A stretch of 64,000 nt of DNA from Kluyveromyces lactis (taxonomy: Eukaryota; Ascomycota; Saccharomycetes; Saccharomycetales; Saccharomycetaceae). Below the pieces are notes generated by a model, which made no database searches, had not been told where the DNA came from, and saw only the letters and a program-made list of their open reading frames with translations. Of this stretch, positions 36,356 to 47,488 are shown one piece after another. Each line of letters starts with the position of its first letter. Position 1 is the first letter of the stretch. Made by a program: the position numbers and the translations under genes. The stretch spans positions 496,001-560,000 of the forward strand of contig NC_006042.1 in the NCBI RefSeq assembly GCF_000002515.2. The letters are read 5' to 3'.

Positions 36356-37117
36356 TCAAACCTAAGTAAATTTTCTTATGGTTCCGACCGCACCCCATCC
36401 TTACTTTGTTTCACCTTTTACACCCTATATAACATAGAAATTCTTAAACAAAGAAAACAATTCAATGTTTGAGATTATCATCAAAAAAGAACTAATTAAT
36501 TAATAAAGTACTTTATTTTAACCACATCTTGATACTGAAGACGAACAGTCCGACCTGTAAGGTCACAACTATGTATAAAAATTAATAAAGTAGCATTTGA
36601 AAAAGCGGACTTGAAATATTGAATTAATACATAATAGAAGAAATACTTAACTATTTTTTACCATACACGTATTCTACGCTTTCAAAGCCAAGTATGGATG
36701 AAGACAGTAATTGATTGAAATCAATTGAGCTTAATACAATCTGACAATTGAACGCCTAGTGAATTGATTTAAAACGTTGACGAAAAAAGACATCCTAGAG
36801 AAAATTAGGATCACAATAGCACCAACAATACCAATAATAATTAGGAAAGGGGGCTATGAGAAAATCACTTTAGAATAGTTCTTATTTTCCATTCAAAACC
36901 TTTCCAAACCCAATATATCACAATTTGCAACGGATTTATTATAGAGACTAGATGAGAAATCATAAACGTTAAAAAGGCAGGAAAAACCATAATCACAATT
37001 AAATAGAAACCAACAGCATAAGAGCATTGTTCAATGCACTCGCCATTGCGCAACTAAATCTTTGCAATTATCTCGTAATGAGAAAAGTTCTTTCCCTAGT
37101 TTATTGATTCAGTCCGC
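36356..37117. other. Convergent intergenic region, VMA1 and RPL41
   Basis: 762 bp. It includes a minus-strand 40-codon open stretch at 36731-36853 with a strongly hydrophobic composition directly after a TAG that could be a 3' splice acceptor (see findings). I do not call it a gene. Confidence 0.35.
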
Positions 37118-37195
37118 TTATTTGGATCTAGCTCTCACCTTCCGTCTCTTTCTCTTAAGTCTTCTAACTCTCTTCTTTCTCCACTTAGCACGCAT
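37118..37195 (-). CDS. RPL41: 60S ribosomal protein L41 (eL41), 25 residues
   Basis: A 25-codon gene, MRAKWRKKR... ending RARSK, almost all arginine and lysine. It is the smallest ribosomal protein, forming a single helix bridging the subunits, and matches the S. cerevisiae sequence except for one or two residues. Preferred codons AGA and AAG dominate. The location between VMA1 and the YDL183C homologue matches YDL184C (RPL41A), and the next gene SRF1 matches the RPL41B block. Rap1-type sites lie upstream at 37794-37825, nearly 600 bp from the ATG. Confidence 0.97.
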   Translation of the reverse strand: MRAKWRKKRVRRLKRKRRKVRARSK

Positions 37196-37793
37196 TTCGG
37201 TGATGAAATAGGTTTCTAAGTTCTTGACTTTCTGAGAATCAAAAGAGAATATATATAACAAATTACATAAATACAACTGCAACAAGAATAAACTAAATTA
37301 GAACCAGTGAATATATATATGATTTTGGAATTCTCTTCAAAAAATCAAAGTGTTAGGAAGAAAGCATCCATATTTAATTTGTACCAAATCCTTACCAAGG
37401 TTTTTTTTTGCAAATATTATGTTTGGTGGTAATTTTTCACTCAAAAAAAAGTGAGCAATTCTCTACGGTTGTGTATGGAAAGCGGGTGAGCAAGGAGTTT
37501 CAGTGCGGGTAACAATATACATGTTAAAGCAAATGAGGGCACACAGGTTAAGTACGTAAAACAGGTCAAAATAGCCTCATTTCGAAGCCGTAAAAAAACC
37601 TTATAGTCAAAACGGTCAATCTGCAGTCAGTGGTGGTGATCTTTGGATCTTATTGGCTTGTTATTGGTGCCTCTTTTGGTATGTAAGTGATTTATCAGGG
37701 CCAACCCTTATATCTTGAAGCTTTGGGTTGGGTATTCGATTTCCTATTTCGGTATTATAATAAACTCTTTGATTGTCCGATTGACCAAATTTG
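37196..37793. other. RPL41 leader/promoter region
   Basis: Upstream of RPL41 on the minus strand. It carries a Reb1-type core CGGGTAAC at 37506-37513 and T-rich blocks. The unusually long gap to the Rap1 sites might hide a leader intron, but I found no GTATGT/TACTAAC pair to define one. Confidence 0.4.
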
Positions 37794-37825
37794 GGTGTAA
37801 GGGTGTTTAACTGGTGTATGGGTGT
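37794..37825 (-). promoter_or_regulatory. Paired Rap1-type sites upstream of RPL41
   Basis: Read on the minus strand, ACACCCATACACC (37813-37825) and ACACCCTTACACC (37794-37806) are tandem matches to the Rap1 consensus, oriented toward RPL41. Confidence 0.75.
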
Positions 37826-37976
37826 AAGCAGTCCTAAGTTCTTCGGATGTCTAGCATGTTTGGCATATTATTCGGTCATGTCCCTTTGTCACTTCGGTTA
37901 TTTATTTCCTATGTGAATGCACTATAAATATATATAAATATATCATCATATAATCATATATGACGCATCACTAGTT

Positions 37977-38867
37977 TCATTTGTGGACGGACTCTTGTCG
38001 TATTGCTTTTCTTAAATCAGTTGACATCTCATGAATTTCTAAACTATCTAAGACTCTGTCTAAATCATGTTCCGAAAGTAATAACTTTTCTCCATCGGAT
38101 TCATGCTTTTCCTTCTTGCTTTCCTTTAAAATGTCAGAATACTGTTCCAGGTTGATAAACTCGAACTTTTGTTCCTCGCTAGTGATTAATGACTCCAAAT
38201 GTTTGGCTCCGAAATATGCCTTCAAATTGCAATATAATCTGTAAGTTAAATATATTCCTGGTACGTTGGGAACCACAGGTATTAGAATCAATGGTAAAGA
38301 AATCGGAATCCCAAGGGCACAGAGAAGTGCGTGTTTCTTATGATATTGTTGACCTTTTTTCGAAAGTTGTTTCAACTGTGCTATAATGGTGCTTTCATCC
38401 ACCACACTCCTGGGGAAATATACATGAATCGGCTTTGGTTTCAAAGAAATTACTGAATCGTCATTTTTGGCCTTAACGTACTCGTTTAAGGTAACATTAT
38501 CCTTGGTCCCATTTTCAATCTGTTTCAAAATATAAGATTCAGAAGGGATGGTTCGTAATGAATTCTCCGTCCATGGAATTTGATCCAACAGTTTCGTTAC
38601 GGTTGAAACTATCTTTTTATTATAACTTTTTTGGGAAGCTTGCACTGAATACCAAAGATTAGCAGCTTTCTGGGAAAGTTTGGTTTCGTACCTGATAAGT
38701 GCTGATTCTTTATTCAGTAATTCATTAGAATATTTGAAATAAATAAACGATTGCTTGTTTGTGATCGGTATCACTAATAACTTCACGGGATCGTTAACGT
38801 ACTGTTGTATAGTTGAACTCTTGTTATAAGCCTTTGAATATGCTGAAAATGAACGAATTTTAATCAT
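37977..38867 (-). CDS. Mitochondrial inner-membrane K+/H+ exchange protein, YDL183C family
   Basis: This 296-residue protein resembles the fungal mitochondrial K+-H+ exchange-related family (Mrs7/Ylh47 functional group). The N-terminus MIKIRSFSAYSKAYNK is basic and Ser-rich, like a mitochondrial presequence. One hydrophobic hairpin (HALLCALGIPISLPLILIPV) near residues 175-205 is followed by YLTYRLYCNLKAYFGAKHL, a pattern typical of the family. The charged C-terminal half is probably in the matrix. The start is the first in-frame ATG. S. cerevisiae YDL183C (320 residues) lies at the same place next to RPL41A. Function is from family knowledge. Confidence 0.8.
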   Translation of the reverse strand: MIKIRSFSAYSKAYNKSSTIQQYVNDPVKLLVIPITNKQSFIYFKYSNELLNKESALIRYETKLSQKAANLWYSVQASQKSYNKKIVSTVTKLLDQIPWTENSLRTIPSESYILKQIENGTKDNVTLNEYVKAKNDDSVISLKPKPIHVYFPRSVVDESTIIAQLKQLSKKGQQYHKKHALLCALGIPISLPLILIPVVPNVPGIYLTYRLYCNLKAYFGAKHLESLITSEEQKFEFINLEQYSDILKESKKEKHESDGEKLLLSEHDLDRVLDSLEIHEMSTDLRKAIRQESVHK

Positions 38868-39674
38868 CAATTAATTATGCAGGTTGAGAACGGGAGGGAG
38901 CTGTTGCCAGATTTTCGTTTGTGGAGCTGTCCGAGGTCTCCCGTGTCACAGCTGTCAGATGTTTTACAGAAATAAAAGATTAGTTGTTTATCGGTGCTAC
39001 TGTTCCATCCATAAGTTTAAAGTTCCGGACCTTTAAAATTACTACGTTAAATAATAAAAGTCGAATCCTTACTATGTTGAAATTGCTATGAACCATGAAT
39101 GAATATGCAAAAAAGAAGAAACTATAAATTTGGATGATATTATAAGCGAACTAACACATATCGGGTCAATTGAAAGGTATCGACATGATCAAGATGCAAC
39201 CAATCGAGTCGCTAGACGCTGTAATAAGCGCAGCGAAAGATATTTTATTGAATGCGAGTTCATTTAGAACGTTTTGTAATAGTTTTTAGTATATTCTTTT
39301 TCGGCATCCCAAATCCTGTGTTTTTTGGGACGAAATTGCTGTCAATTGTCATGAATCTTAAAAGATATGACATTCTGTCAAAGTGCACTTTTGTGAATCC
39401 TTTGCATTGTGAGCTCTGATGAAAGTTAGCCATTGCCCTCTCGAATAGATGTGCTAGCTCTAAAGGGCATTATTTTTGCATGCACATACTGGAATACAAG
39501 TGGCGATAATCAAGTGCACGCTCTGCTGTTTTAGGTGACGTTCACTGTTATCGAGCACTCAAAAAAAGTTGAAGGTTCCGTGTACGTCATTGCGGCAAGA
39601 TTTTGTTCGAATCTCATTAGTGGAATAGGAGATACATTTGATCACAATTAAGCAAACAATCGTTTGCAGTTACA
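38868..39674. other. Divergent promoter region, YDL183C homologue and SRF1
   Basis: 807 bp; nothing beyond ordinary AT-rich promoter sequence is recognised. Confidence 0.35.
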
Positions 39675-41105
39675 ATGACTTCTGATGGTATAAATCATTT
39701 AGCTGTGCCGAAAGAGAGTAATGGGAAAATCTCAAGAGTTTCTACCAAGAATTCTAAGGATTCGCTGTCGACTGATGTATCAAATGCTGATTCGAAGCAG
39801 TATCCTGAGATCTTGAATGCATATTCGTTGTATCCCCGTACTGTCCCTCCCTTCGCAGTGGATACATGTGCTAATAGTGGCTCAAAACAGTATCCTAAAC
39901 GAAGTGAATGCGATCAGATGTTCAAGGATACGTTCTTAATGTCGCATTCAGATAAATGGAGTGAATTTCTTCAAAATGCCGGTAGCAATCCTTCATACAC
40001 TTCAAGAATTATTCTTGACAAACCCAAGACAGAATCAAGTGGTGCTGGCACCAGAGGACAATCTACAATAGTCAGTAATTCGTCGTCTTCCTTAGGTAAG
40101 AATGTTGACGAAAAGGAAATCAAGGGGCATGGAATAGTTGTCGATGAGGAAACTAATAAACATACAGATACGCATGCAGTGGATACCGAAGATGGAACTG
40201 CATACTACTATGGACACACGACAGATAGCAGTTATGATGAGGAAGTAGAAAGAGTCAGACAAGAAATCTTTCAAAATTTAGATGGAGATTGGGAAGGTGG
40301 GAAACGATTGGATGCTATCTTCAACGCTCCGATTCCTGAAAGCTACGAATTGAGTAATCAACGAGACAAGAATGAGTGGCTTAAATACGTTTCCCAACTC
40401 AAAGCTTTTTACTACTTGAATAAGGACTCTGCGAAACAATCTTCGGAAACTCATTCAAGTGACGATGGGAGGTTTCATTCTATTTTAAACAAGGGGAGAA
40501 ATAGTGTGAATAGTAAGAAAAACTCTTGGGCTACCCTTGAACAAAGAAAAAAACAACAATGGTTACCAAGACTACGAAGACTTTTATTGCAAAGTCAATA
40601 TCTACCTTTGTCGTTGAGATTTCTCATTGTGATACTCTGCATAATCTCTCTTGGCCTAGCAAGTAGAATATACCAGAACTCGGATTCCACTGTCGAATCC
40701 TTCGAATCATCAATACCTCAACAACCAAGTACTATCATGGCGCTATGTGTTAATTCCATCGCTATATTATATTTGGTTTATATCGGATATGACGAATTTT
40801 CAGGGAAACCGCTAGGAATTAGAGATCCTATGACTAAAGTCAGACTAATTATGCTGGACCTTTTATTCATCATATTTTCAAGTGCTAATTTATCGCTTAC
40901 CTTCAATACATTATATGATAATCGATGGGTCTGCACATCTACTGGAACGTCACAAGTTGATCCTCCGCACGTAGGATATATATGTGACAAACAAAGGGCG
41001 CTCGCGGCGTTCCTTTTCTTGGTCTTGGTCACTTGGGTTGTAACGTTCAGTATTAGCATATTAAGGGTCGTGGAAAGAGTCAGTTCTGGTGCTCCAAGAC
41101 CCTAA
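39675..41105 (+). CDS. SRF1: Regulator of phospholipase D (Spo14), Srf1-like membrane protein
   Basis: This 476-residue protein has a long hydrophilic Ser/Asp-rich N-terminal half (1-300) and a C-terminal membrane domain with about four spans (roughly 310-460), separated by a loop with two cysteines (WVCTSTG and YICDKQ). S. cerevisiae Srf1 (YDL133W, 437 residues) has this architecture and regulates Spo14 phospholipase D. The place between the PP2A/RPL41 block and CDC53 (YDL132W) agrees. The C-terminal half is the conserved part; the N-terminal half looks disordered. Confidence 0.85.
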   Translation: MTSDGINHLAVPKESNGKISRVSTKNSKDSLSTDVSNADSKQYPEILNAYSLYPRTVPPFAVDTCANSGSKQYPKRSECDQMFKDTFLMSHSDKWSEFLQNAGSNPSYTSRIILDKPKTESSGAGTRGQSTIVSNSSSSLGKNVDEKEIKGHGIVVDEETNKHTDTHAVDTEDGTAYYYGHTTDSSYDEEVERVRQEIFQNLDGDWEGGKRLDAIFNAPIPESYELSNQRDKNEWLKYVSQLKAFYYLNKDSAKQSSETHSSDDGRFHSILNKGRNSVNSKKNSWATLEQRKKQQWLPRLRRLLLQSQYLPLSLRFLIVILCIISLGLASRIYQNSDSTVESFESSIPQQPSTIMALCVNSIAILYLVYIGYDEFSGKPLGIRDPMTKVRLIMLDLLFIIFSSANLSLTFNTLYDNRWVCTSTGTSQVDPPHVGYICDKQRALAAFLFLVLVTWVVTFSISILRVVERVSSGAPRP

Positions 41106-41920
41106 GACTATTCTTGAAACGGGCCCTTCCGACTTAAGACGCCTGTAGATTAATTGTTTTAAATAAATCATTATTCCATGAGAGTACATAATTTGTTTAC
41201 AAACCCAACAAAAGAAAATCAAAAGTACCAAAGAAAACCTTATAAACATATAAGTTTGGGCCCTGTATTAAACAACATAATTAGACGACTGCAGTATGCT
41301 AAAGTATATTTGCCGAAAGCTGTAATCCTTACCCTCTTTTAAGTACTTTAATAATAAGATCAGATTCATATTGAGGAACAATTCAGGATTTTTTGATATT
41401 CCAATAATGTGTGGCAAACGAAAACAAAAATATAAGAAATTATAGTAACATAGTATGCAATTATATAAATCAGTATATAACAAGTAAGGCTGTCAAAAAG
41501 GGTCAAAATATCGAACAACTCGGAGATACTTCACGATAGAAGCAATATAAAGTTTTCCTGTGTGACCCTTTTTTATAGGATCCCGCCAACAAGTGGTGCA
41601 TTTCATATTTAGCAGTGAAGGCGCTTTCTATTCTGTTTTATCCTTTCTTTCGATTCATTGAAAAGGGTTGCTCGACTAATTGGGACTCGAACTGTATTTT
41701 CTATCGCTGCTGATTTCAGTTTACTACCAAATCTTTATTTACAAGTACCGCTACCTGCGCCCTTGGGAATACTATTATTCTAAAGCGTATATTTAACTGG
41801 GTTAGTGGGAAGCAAGTCTCATTAACGCTTCAGAAAAGATAACTTAGGCATCGTTCAATAGAAATATTACTGGTAAAAGAAACTACACGTGCAATCAATA
41901 AGAAACAAGTCTAATAAGCT
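41106..41920. other. Intergenic, SRF1 3' end and CDC53 promoter
   Basis: 815 bp with no gene recognised. Confidence 0.35.
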
Positions 41921-44359
41921 ATGGCAGACACATTACCTAGATCAGATGATTTGGAAGCAACATGGAACTTTGTGAAGCCTGGGATCGACCAGATCTTGGA
42001 TCGTGATGGTACATCGGATATAAAGACAAACAGAGTTCAGAAAGTTCTTTCCCCAAGGATGTACATGGAGGTATACACGGCGATTTATAATTACTGTGTC
42101 AACAAGTCACGTTCTACAGGTCATTTCCAATCTGATATTATAGGGAAGCAAATGAATCAATCTTCGATTCTTGTTGGAGGAGAAATCTATGAGAACTTAA
42201 AGAATTATTTGAAAGATTACATATCGAATTTAAAGAAAGATGATAATGTAACGTTTTTGAATTTCTACGTGAGACGCTGGGAAAGATTTACAATCGGAGC
42301 TATTTTCTTAAATCGGGTCTTCGACTATATGAACCGTTACTGGGTGCAAAAGGAAAGAAGCGATGGTAAAAGACACATTTTCGATGCACATACTTTGTGC
42401 TTGATGACGTGGAAAGAAGTTATGTTTGAAACACATAAGACGGAACTCGTTACTGAAATATTCGATCAATTGGATTTGCAGCGGAGGGGTGAATTAGTGA
42501 ATAAATCTGCTATTACAATAGCAATAAAATCCTTTGTGATATTAGGTATCGATCCATCAGACTTAAAGAAGTTGAATTTGAATGTGTATATTCAAAACTT
42601 CGAACAGCCATTCCTACAGAAGACAAAAGAATACTACACGAAGATGTCCAACGAATTCTTAGACTCTCACAGTGTCTCTGAATACATCGAAAAGGCAAAT
42701 GAATGCATAATCTTCGAAGAAAAGGACATGATTTTATATTTGGATTCCCATACATCGGCACCATTGTCTACAGCTTTGAACCAAGTTTTGATTGCTGATC
42801 ATGCCGATAAGTTAAAAAAAGAGTTTATTTTACTTTTGGATAAGCAAGATCAAAGATTGATTAAGCTCATATACGAATTGATGAAACGCGATTACCGAAT
42901 GTTACCAGATTTGGTGGATACTTTTGATATGTACATCAAGAGAGTCGGAAATGAAGAAATCGATAAATTAATTGATGCACATAATAAGAGTGCAGCACAA
43001 GATTCAAACGCTAAAAGGCAACCGGGATTATCACCTAGAGATTACTTGAAATGTTTAATAGGAGTTTACAAACTCTTTTACAATATCACCATAGAATGTT
43101 TTGAAAATCATCCTGCTTTTGCTAAGGCTTTAGACTATGGATGCCGTTGCTTCATTAACAATAACTCATTCGCTATTCCTCCTGGTTCACCTAAATTTGC
43201 GACTTCTAGAGCTCCTGAGATGTTGGCGAAATACAGTGACCAGTTGCTCAAAAAGTCGACCAAGAATAATGAACAGGTAGATTTGACCGTGGATGATATC
43301 ATGACTGTCTTTAAGTTCTTGGCCGACAAGGATGCATTTGAGATGCATTACCGAAAAAATTTAGCAAAAAGATTAATTCATGGATCATCAAAATCAGAAG
43401 CTGATGAAGAAATCATTATCCAAAGACTACAGTCCGAGAACAGTCTTGAATACACCAGCAAGATTACCAAGATGCTACAAGATGTCAAATTATCTAAAAA
43501 CTTGCATGATGAATTTTCCACGTTCATTTCACAAGATGGGAATAATACTACTAGCGCCGCAACTTTCAGAAGCAAAGTTCCTGAATTAGAACCTCTAATT
43601 CTTGCAGACAATGTATGGCCCTTCAGCTATCAACCAACAGAATTCGCATTACCACCAGTTCTTGAACATAGTAAGAACAAATTGGAAACCATGTATACTG
43701 ACAAGCATTCTGGTAGAATATTGAAATGGCTATGGCCAATGTCTCGTGGTGAAATCAAGGCACATATTGGTAAACCAGGCAAACCACCATTCCAATTCAC
43801 TGTGACTATTTTCCAAATGGCGATTCTTACCTTGTTTAATGATATATCTACGTTGACCTTTGAACAAATACAAGAGAGAACCAATTTGAAGGCTACACAG
43901 ATTGCGTCTAATATGTATCCGTTTGTGAAGATGAAACTATTAATACAATCTCCAGAAGGGGTGGAAAGTATGATCAAGTTAGATACAAAGTACACCTTAA
44001 ACAAACCCTATCGATTATCGAAAACTAGTGTTAATTTTGCAGCCGCTGTGAAAAATGATCTAACCTTTACTGCAACCGTTAATGGATCTGCATTAGATGA
44101 AACAGAGGCATCTGAGCAAAAGAAAGCAGAAAAGGAACTAAATCAACAAAGATTGATGTTCTTAAGAGCATGCATAGTGAGAATTATGAAGGCAAAGAGA
44201 AAACTACCACACAGTTCATTGATGAACGAGTGTATTGCCGAATCTCAACAGAGATTCAACGCCAAGGTGTCCATGATCAAAAAAGCTGTCGACAATCTAA
44301 TAGAACAAGAGTATTTGAAAAGGACAGACGACGGTGAATGCTATGAATATCTAGCGTAA
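41921..44359 (+). CDS. CDC53: Cullin-1, scaffold of SCF ubiquitin ligase
   Basis: This 812-residue cullin (S. cerevisiae Cdc53, 815) holds Skp1/F-box modules at its N-terminal cullin repeats and Rbx1 (Hrt1) and E2 at its C-terminal part. The cullin homology domain (about 430-690) and the winged-helix end are present. The neddylation motif IVRIMK puts the Rub1 acceptor lysine at K757, and the end CYEYLA is typical. The start is the first ATG. It is the bottleneck for degradation of Sic1 and G1 cyclins. Confidence 0.98.
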   Translation: MADTLPRSDDLEATWNFVKPGIDQILDRDGTSDIKTNRVQKVLSPRMYMEVYTAIYNYCVNKSRSTGHFQSDIIGKQMNQSSILVGGEIYENLKNYLKDYISNLKKDDNVTFLNFYVRRWERFTIGAIFLNRVFDYMNRYWVQKERSDGKRHIFDAHTLCLMTWKEVMFETHKTELVTEIFDQLDLQRRGELVNKSAITIAIKSFVILGIDPSDLKKLNLNVYIQNFEQPFLQKTKEYYTKMSNEFLDSHSVSEYIEKANECIIFEEKDMILYLDSHTSAPLSTALNQVLIADHADKLKKEFILLLDKQDQRLIKLIYELMKRDYRMLPDLVDTFDMYIKRVGNEEIDKLIDAHNKSAAQDSNAKRQPGLSPRDYLKCLIGVYKLFYNITIECFENHPAFAKALDYGCRCFINNNSFAIPPGSPKFATSRAPEMLAKYSDQLLKKSTKNNEQVDLTVDDIMTVFKFLADKDAFEMHYRKNLAKRLIHGSSKSEADEEIIIQRLQSENSLEYTSKITKMLQDVKLSKNLHDEFSTFISQDGNNTTSAATFRSKVPELEPLILADNVWPFSYQPTEFALPPVLEHSKNKLETMYTDKHSGRILKWLWPMSRGEIKAHIGKPGKPPFQFTVTIFQMAILTLFNDISTLTFEQIQERTNLKATQIASNMYPFVKMKLLIQSPEGVESMIKLDTKYTLNKPYRLSKTSVNFAAAVKNDLTFTATVNGSALDETEASEQKKAEKELNQQRLMFLRACIVRIMKAKRKLPHSSLMNECIAESQQRFNAKVSMIKKAVDNLIEQEYLKRTDDGECYEYLA

Positions 44360-45145
44360 ACGCTCACTTTTTTATCCACCTTTTACTTCGCCATACATAT
44401 GTATAAGAAATGTATATGTATCAACATATATTTCGCAACCATTCGACCATTCGACCAAAGGTCAACCTTGGGCCCCATATTTTCAAGCATGAATATTCCC
44501 AAGAAAAAAAGAGAGACATCATGAAAGGACCGACGAGTATACTATTCATTACTCAATAGCCAAACCTAAATGCTTGGGTAGCCCTCTCTGCTCTCTTGCT
44601 GCTCTCACTACTCTCAGTGACTACCTTAGCATCATTCGGAAGGTGTTTGTCAATACCTGCTGCAAAAATCTACGTTCATCGGATTTAAAATCCACAGGAA
44701 TATTCACGAAAATTGGTCATGATTAGACTTTAGCTCGAAATTGAGTGGGAATTTTACCATATTTCTTTTCATTGACCATATTTCAATTATGGGAAAGAAA
44801 AAATTCAGATTTCAGATGAGTCAAGCCATATCAAGGCAGTTTCGATGACATGAATGAGTCTGAAAAAAAAAAAAGGAACTGCTCTACATTTGATGGCAGG
44901 TGTTTCTTTGTCTAGTTTATATGCTCTCAGGTTCGACTGTTTTGTTTGTGTGATCGATTCTTGTTACAACTTAATAATATTTTTGTGATATTATTTTTTA
45001 TTGGAGCTATATATTATACTATATATATATATATTTGGATTACATTCATTTCATTTCTCTTAGAGTATTATAAGGCAGAATAGGAGAATATTTCCATTTG
45101 AAGAGCAAAAAAAGTAGATAAACTAGCGATAGACAATAACAAATC
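44360..45145. promoter_or_regulatory. Homocitrate synthase promoter with a Gcn4 site
   Basis: 786-bp spacer. TGAGTCA at 44817-44823 is a perfect Gcn4 site about 325 bp before the gene, consistent with general amino acid control of lysine synthesis. A TCCACAGGA at about 44693 resembles the Lys14 site TCCRNYGGA but breaks it at one position. An AT microsatellite lies near 45020-45033. Confidence 0.6.
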
Positions 45146-46471
45146 ATGAGTAGCAATCAGGATTTCCAACCAGTGACTGAATCTGCATCAAGTGTGACAA
45201 AATTTCAACAAAATCCATACGGTCCAAACCCAGCTGATTATTTATCAAATGTTAACAACTATCAGTTGATCGATTCTACATTAAGAGAAGGTGAACAATT
45301 TGCCAACGCCTTTTTCGATACTGAAAAGAAGATCGAGATTGCCAAGGCCCTAGATGACTTTGGTGTTGATTATATTGAACTTACTTCTCCTGTCGCATCT
45401 GAACAATCTAGAAGAGATTGTGAAGCCATTTGCAAGCTTGGATTGAAGGCAAAGATTTTGACCCATATCCGTTGTCACATGGACGATGCTAGAGTGGCAG
45501 TAGAAACTGGTGTTGATGGTGTTGATGTTGTTATCGGTACTTCCAAGTTTTTGAGACAATATTCTCACGGTAAGGACATGAATTACATTGCCAAGTCTGC
45601 TATTGAAGTCATTGAATTTGTCAAATCCAAGGGTATTGAAATCAGATTCTCTTCTGAGGATTCTTTCAGATCGGATTTGGTCGATTTGCTAAACATTTAC
45701 AAGACTGTCGATAAGATTGGTGTTAACAGAGTTGGTATTGCTGATACCGTCGGATGTGCTAATCCAAGACAAGTTTACGAATTGGTCAGAACATTGAAGA
45801 GTGTGGTTTCATGTGATATCGAATGCCATTTCCACAACGACACCGGTTGTGCTATTGCAAACGCTTACACAGCATTAGAAGGTGGTGCAAGACTTATCGA
45901 TGTCGCTGTATTAGGTATCGGTGAGAGAAATGGTATCACTCCTCTAGGTGGGCTAATGGCTAGAATGATTGTTGCAGCTCCAGAGTACACCAAATCTAAG
46001 TACAAATTGCATAAGATCAGAGATATCGAAAACTTGATTGCTGAAGCCGTGGAGGTAAATATCCCATTCAACAACCCAATTACAGGATTCTGTGCCTTCA
46101 CACATAAAGCTGGTATTCATGCTAAGGCCATCTTGGCTAACCCATCTACATACGAAATCTTGGACCCTCACGATTTCGGTATGAAGAGATACATCCATTT
46201 CGCTAACAGGCTTACCGGTTGGAACGCTATCAAGTCACGTGTTGATCAATTAAACTTGAACTTGACAGATGATCAAGTCAAAGAAGTTACCGCTAAGATT
46301 AAGAAGCTTGGTGACATCAGACCCCTAAATATCGATGATGTCGACTCCATCATCAAGGACTTCCATGCTGAAGTATCTACGCCGCAATTGAGAGCTGTAA
46401 GAAGAGATGACAACGACGTCAATGACATTGATATCCAAGAGCCATCCAACAAGAAAACCAAGGTAGAGTAA
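45146..46471 (+). CDS. LYS20/LYS21: Homocitrate synthase (lysine biosynthesis)
   Basis: This 441-residue enzyme condenses acetyl-CoA with 2-oxoglutarate, the first committed step of the fungal alpha-aminoadipate lysine pathway. The DRE-TIM barrel has [10 protein letters not shown] near residue 43 and the HFHNDTGCA metal-binding motif. The C-terminal regulatory region follows, ending in a basic NKKTKVE that could be a nuclear signal, as in S. cerevisiae Lys20/Lys21, which are nuclear. Lengths match (428 and 440). Flanks match both YDL182W (beside INH1) and YDL131W (beside CDC53), so it is the single copy of that pair. Confidence 0.98.
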   Translation: MSSNQDFQPVTESASSVTKFQQNPYGPNPADYLSNVNNYQLIDSTLREGEQFANAFFDTEKKIEIAKALDDFGVDYIELTSPVASEQSRRDCEAICKLGLKAKILTHIRCHMDDARVAVETGVDGVDVVIGTSKFLRQYSHGKDMNYIAKSAIEVIEFVKSKGIEIRFSSEDSFRSDLVDLLNIYKTVDKIGVNRVGIADTVGCANPRQVYELVRTLKSVVSCDIECHFHNDTGCAIANAYTALEGGARLIDVAVLGIGERNGITPLGGLMARMIVAAPEYTKSKYKLHKIRDIENLIAEAVEVNIPFNNPITGFCAFTHKAGIHAKAILANPSTYEILDPHDFGMKRYIHFANRLTGWNAIKSRVDQLNLNLTDDQVKEVTAKIKKLGDIRPLNIDDVDSIIKDFHAEVSTPQLRAVRRDDNDVNDIDIQEPSNKKTKVE

Positions 46472-47218
46472 ACCTTAAGAAAGGAAATAAACATAAAAGT
46501 ACTAGAAAGCTCATAAGACAAGTGTAACTTCTTCTTTTTGCCTCGTTCCACCAAGTACCTTGCTTTTATTCACGTTTATGTCAAACTACATTTCTCTCAT
46601 CCATATATTAAGTATCTTAGTAATTTATTATAGTAACTCAATCTGACACGCACAATAAAAGGCGCTCAAACACAGGCCGCAAGAAATAAAAACTTGTGCA
46701 GATAACAGACGGCTGGTATATATGCTTACTCTCATTTCTTTTGATGTATTTTCTCTGGAGTAAAAACAGATGGAATAAGCCGGGAAGCAGGACATATTCC
46801 GTTCAAAAAGAAAGACCCCAGTTCTGACATGAGACACTAATAAATACTAACAGTAACTAAATGGGAGCCCGAATCCACCGCAACCGACAAGACATTATTA
46901 AGGGTCCGGAAGGAGACTTGACACTATGTCACTACTTTCATCATATATAACGCCATTCTTCCATCACTAAATTCAAGCCTCCCTAACCAATCAGGTTCTT
47001 TAGTGTTCTCTTTTTCACACACATTTTTTTTTGTCAAAAAGTTTCACCAAAAAAATGGGAAAAAATATAAAAGGAAAAGAAGAACCTAGTTCCCCTTGAA
47101 ACACACATGTCTTAACGAAGTGGGCCCGGAACTGAAGGATTGATCACATAATTTGCGTCAGTTACAGTTAGACTAGATAAAAAGTTTTAACAAAGAATAC
47201 ACAAAACCATAACAAACA
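46472..47218. other. Intergenic, homocitrate synthase 3' end and INH1 promoter
   Basis: 747 bp. It holds an isolated TACTAAC at 46845-46851, but no matching donor/acceptor pair was found, so it is probably chance. Confidence 0.35.
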
Positions 47219-47488
47219 ATGCTATCTCGTTCCACCCGTTCCATTTTGACCCGTGCCTCCAAGGTTCAACCAGCTGCTCTCAGAATGTACTCTTCTTCTG
47301 AAGGTTCTGTCGGTTCTACCAGATCAGATGGCTCTTCTGATGCTTTCACTAAGAGAGAAAAGGCACAAGAAGATTTCTATGTCAAGCAACACGAAAAGGA
47401 ACAATTGGCTCAATTGAGAGAACAATTGAAGCAACAACAAAAGAAAATCGATAACTTGGAAGAGAAATTGGACAACATTACCAAATAA
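47219..47488 (+). CDS. INH1/STF1: Mitochondrial F1Fo-ATPase inhibitor (IF1 family)
   Basis: This 89-residue protein has a basic, Ser/Arg-rich presequence (about residues 1-23), an inhibitory segment around residues 35-50 (SSDAFTKREKAQEDFYV), and a long C-terminal coiled coil rich in Lys, Gln and Glu. IF1 proteins block ATP hydrolysis by the F1 sector when the proton gradient collapses. S. cerevisiae has Inh1 (YDL181W, 85) and Stf1 (YDL130W-A, 86); this gene lies next to the homocitrate synthase as both of them do. Confidence 0.93.
   Translation: MLSRSTRSILTRASKVQPAALRMYSSSEGSVGSTRSDGSSDAFTKREKAQEDFYVKQHEKEQLAQLREQLKQQQKKIDNLEEKLDNITK

Noticed and set aside
44685-44702. TCCACAGGA as a Lys14 operator for the homocitrate synthase gene
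   Set aside because: It deviates from TCCRNYGGA at the Y position and occurs only once; not strong enough to call.
46845-46851. TACTAAC as the branch site of an INH1 leader intron
   Set aside because: No nearby GTATGT-type donor, and the next AG is too close or lies in unremarkable sequence; probably chance.
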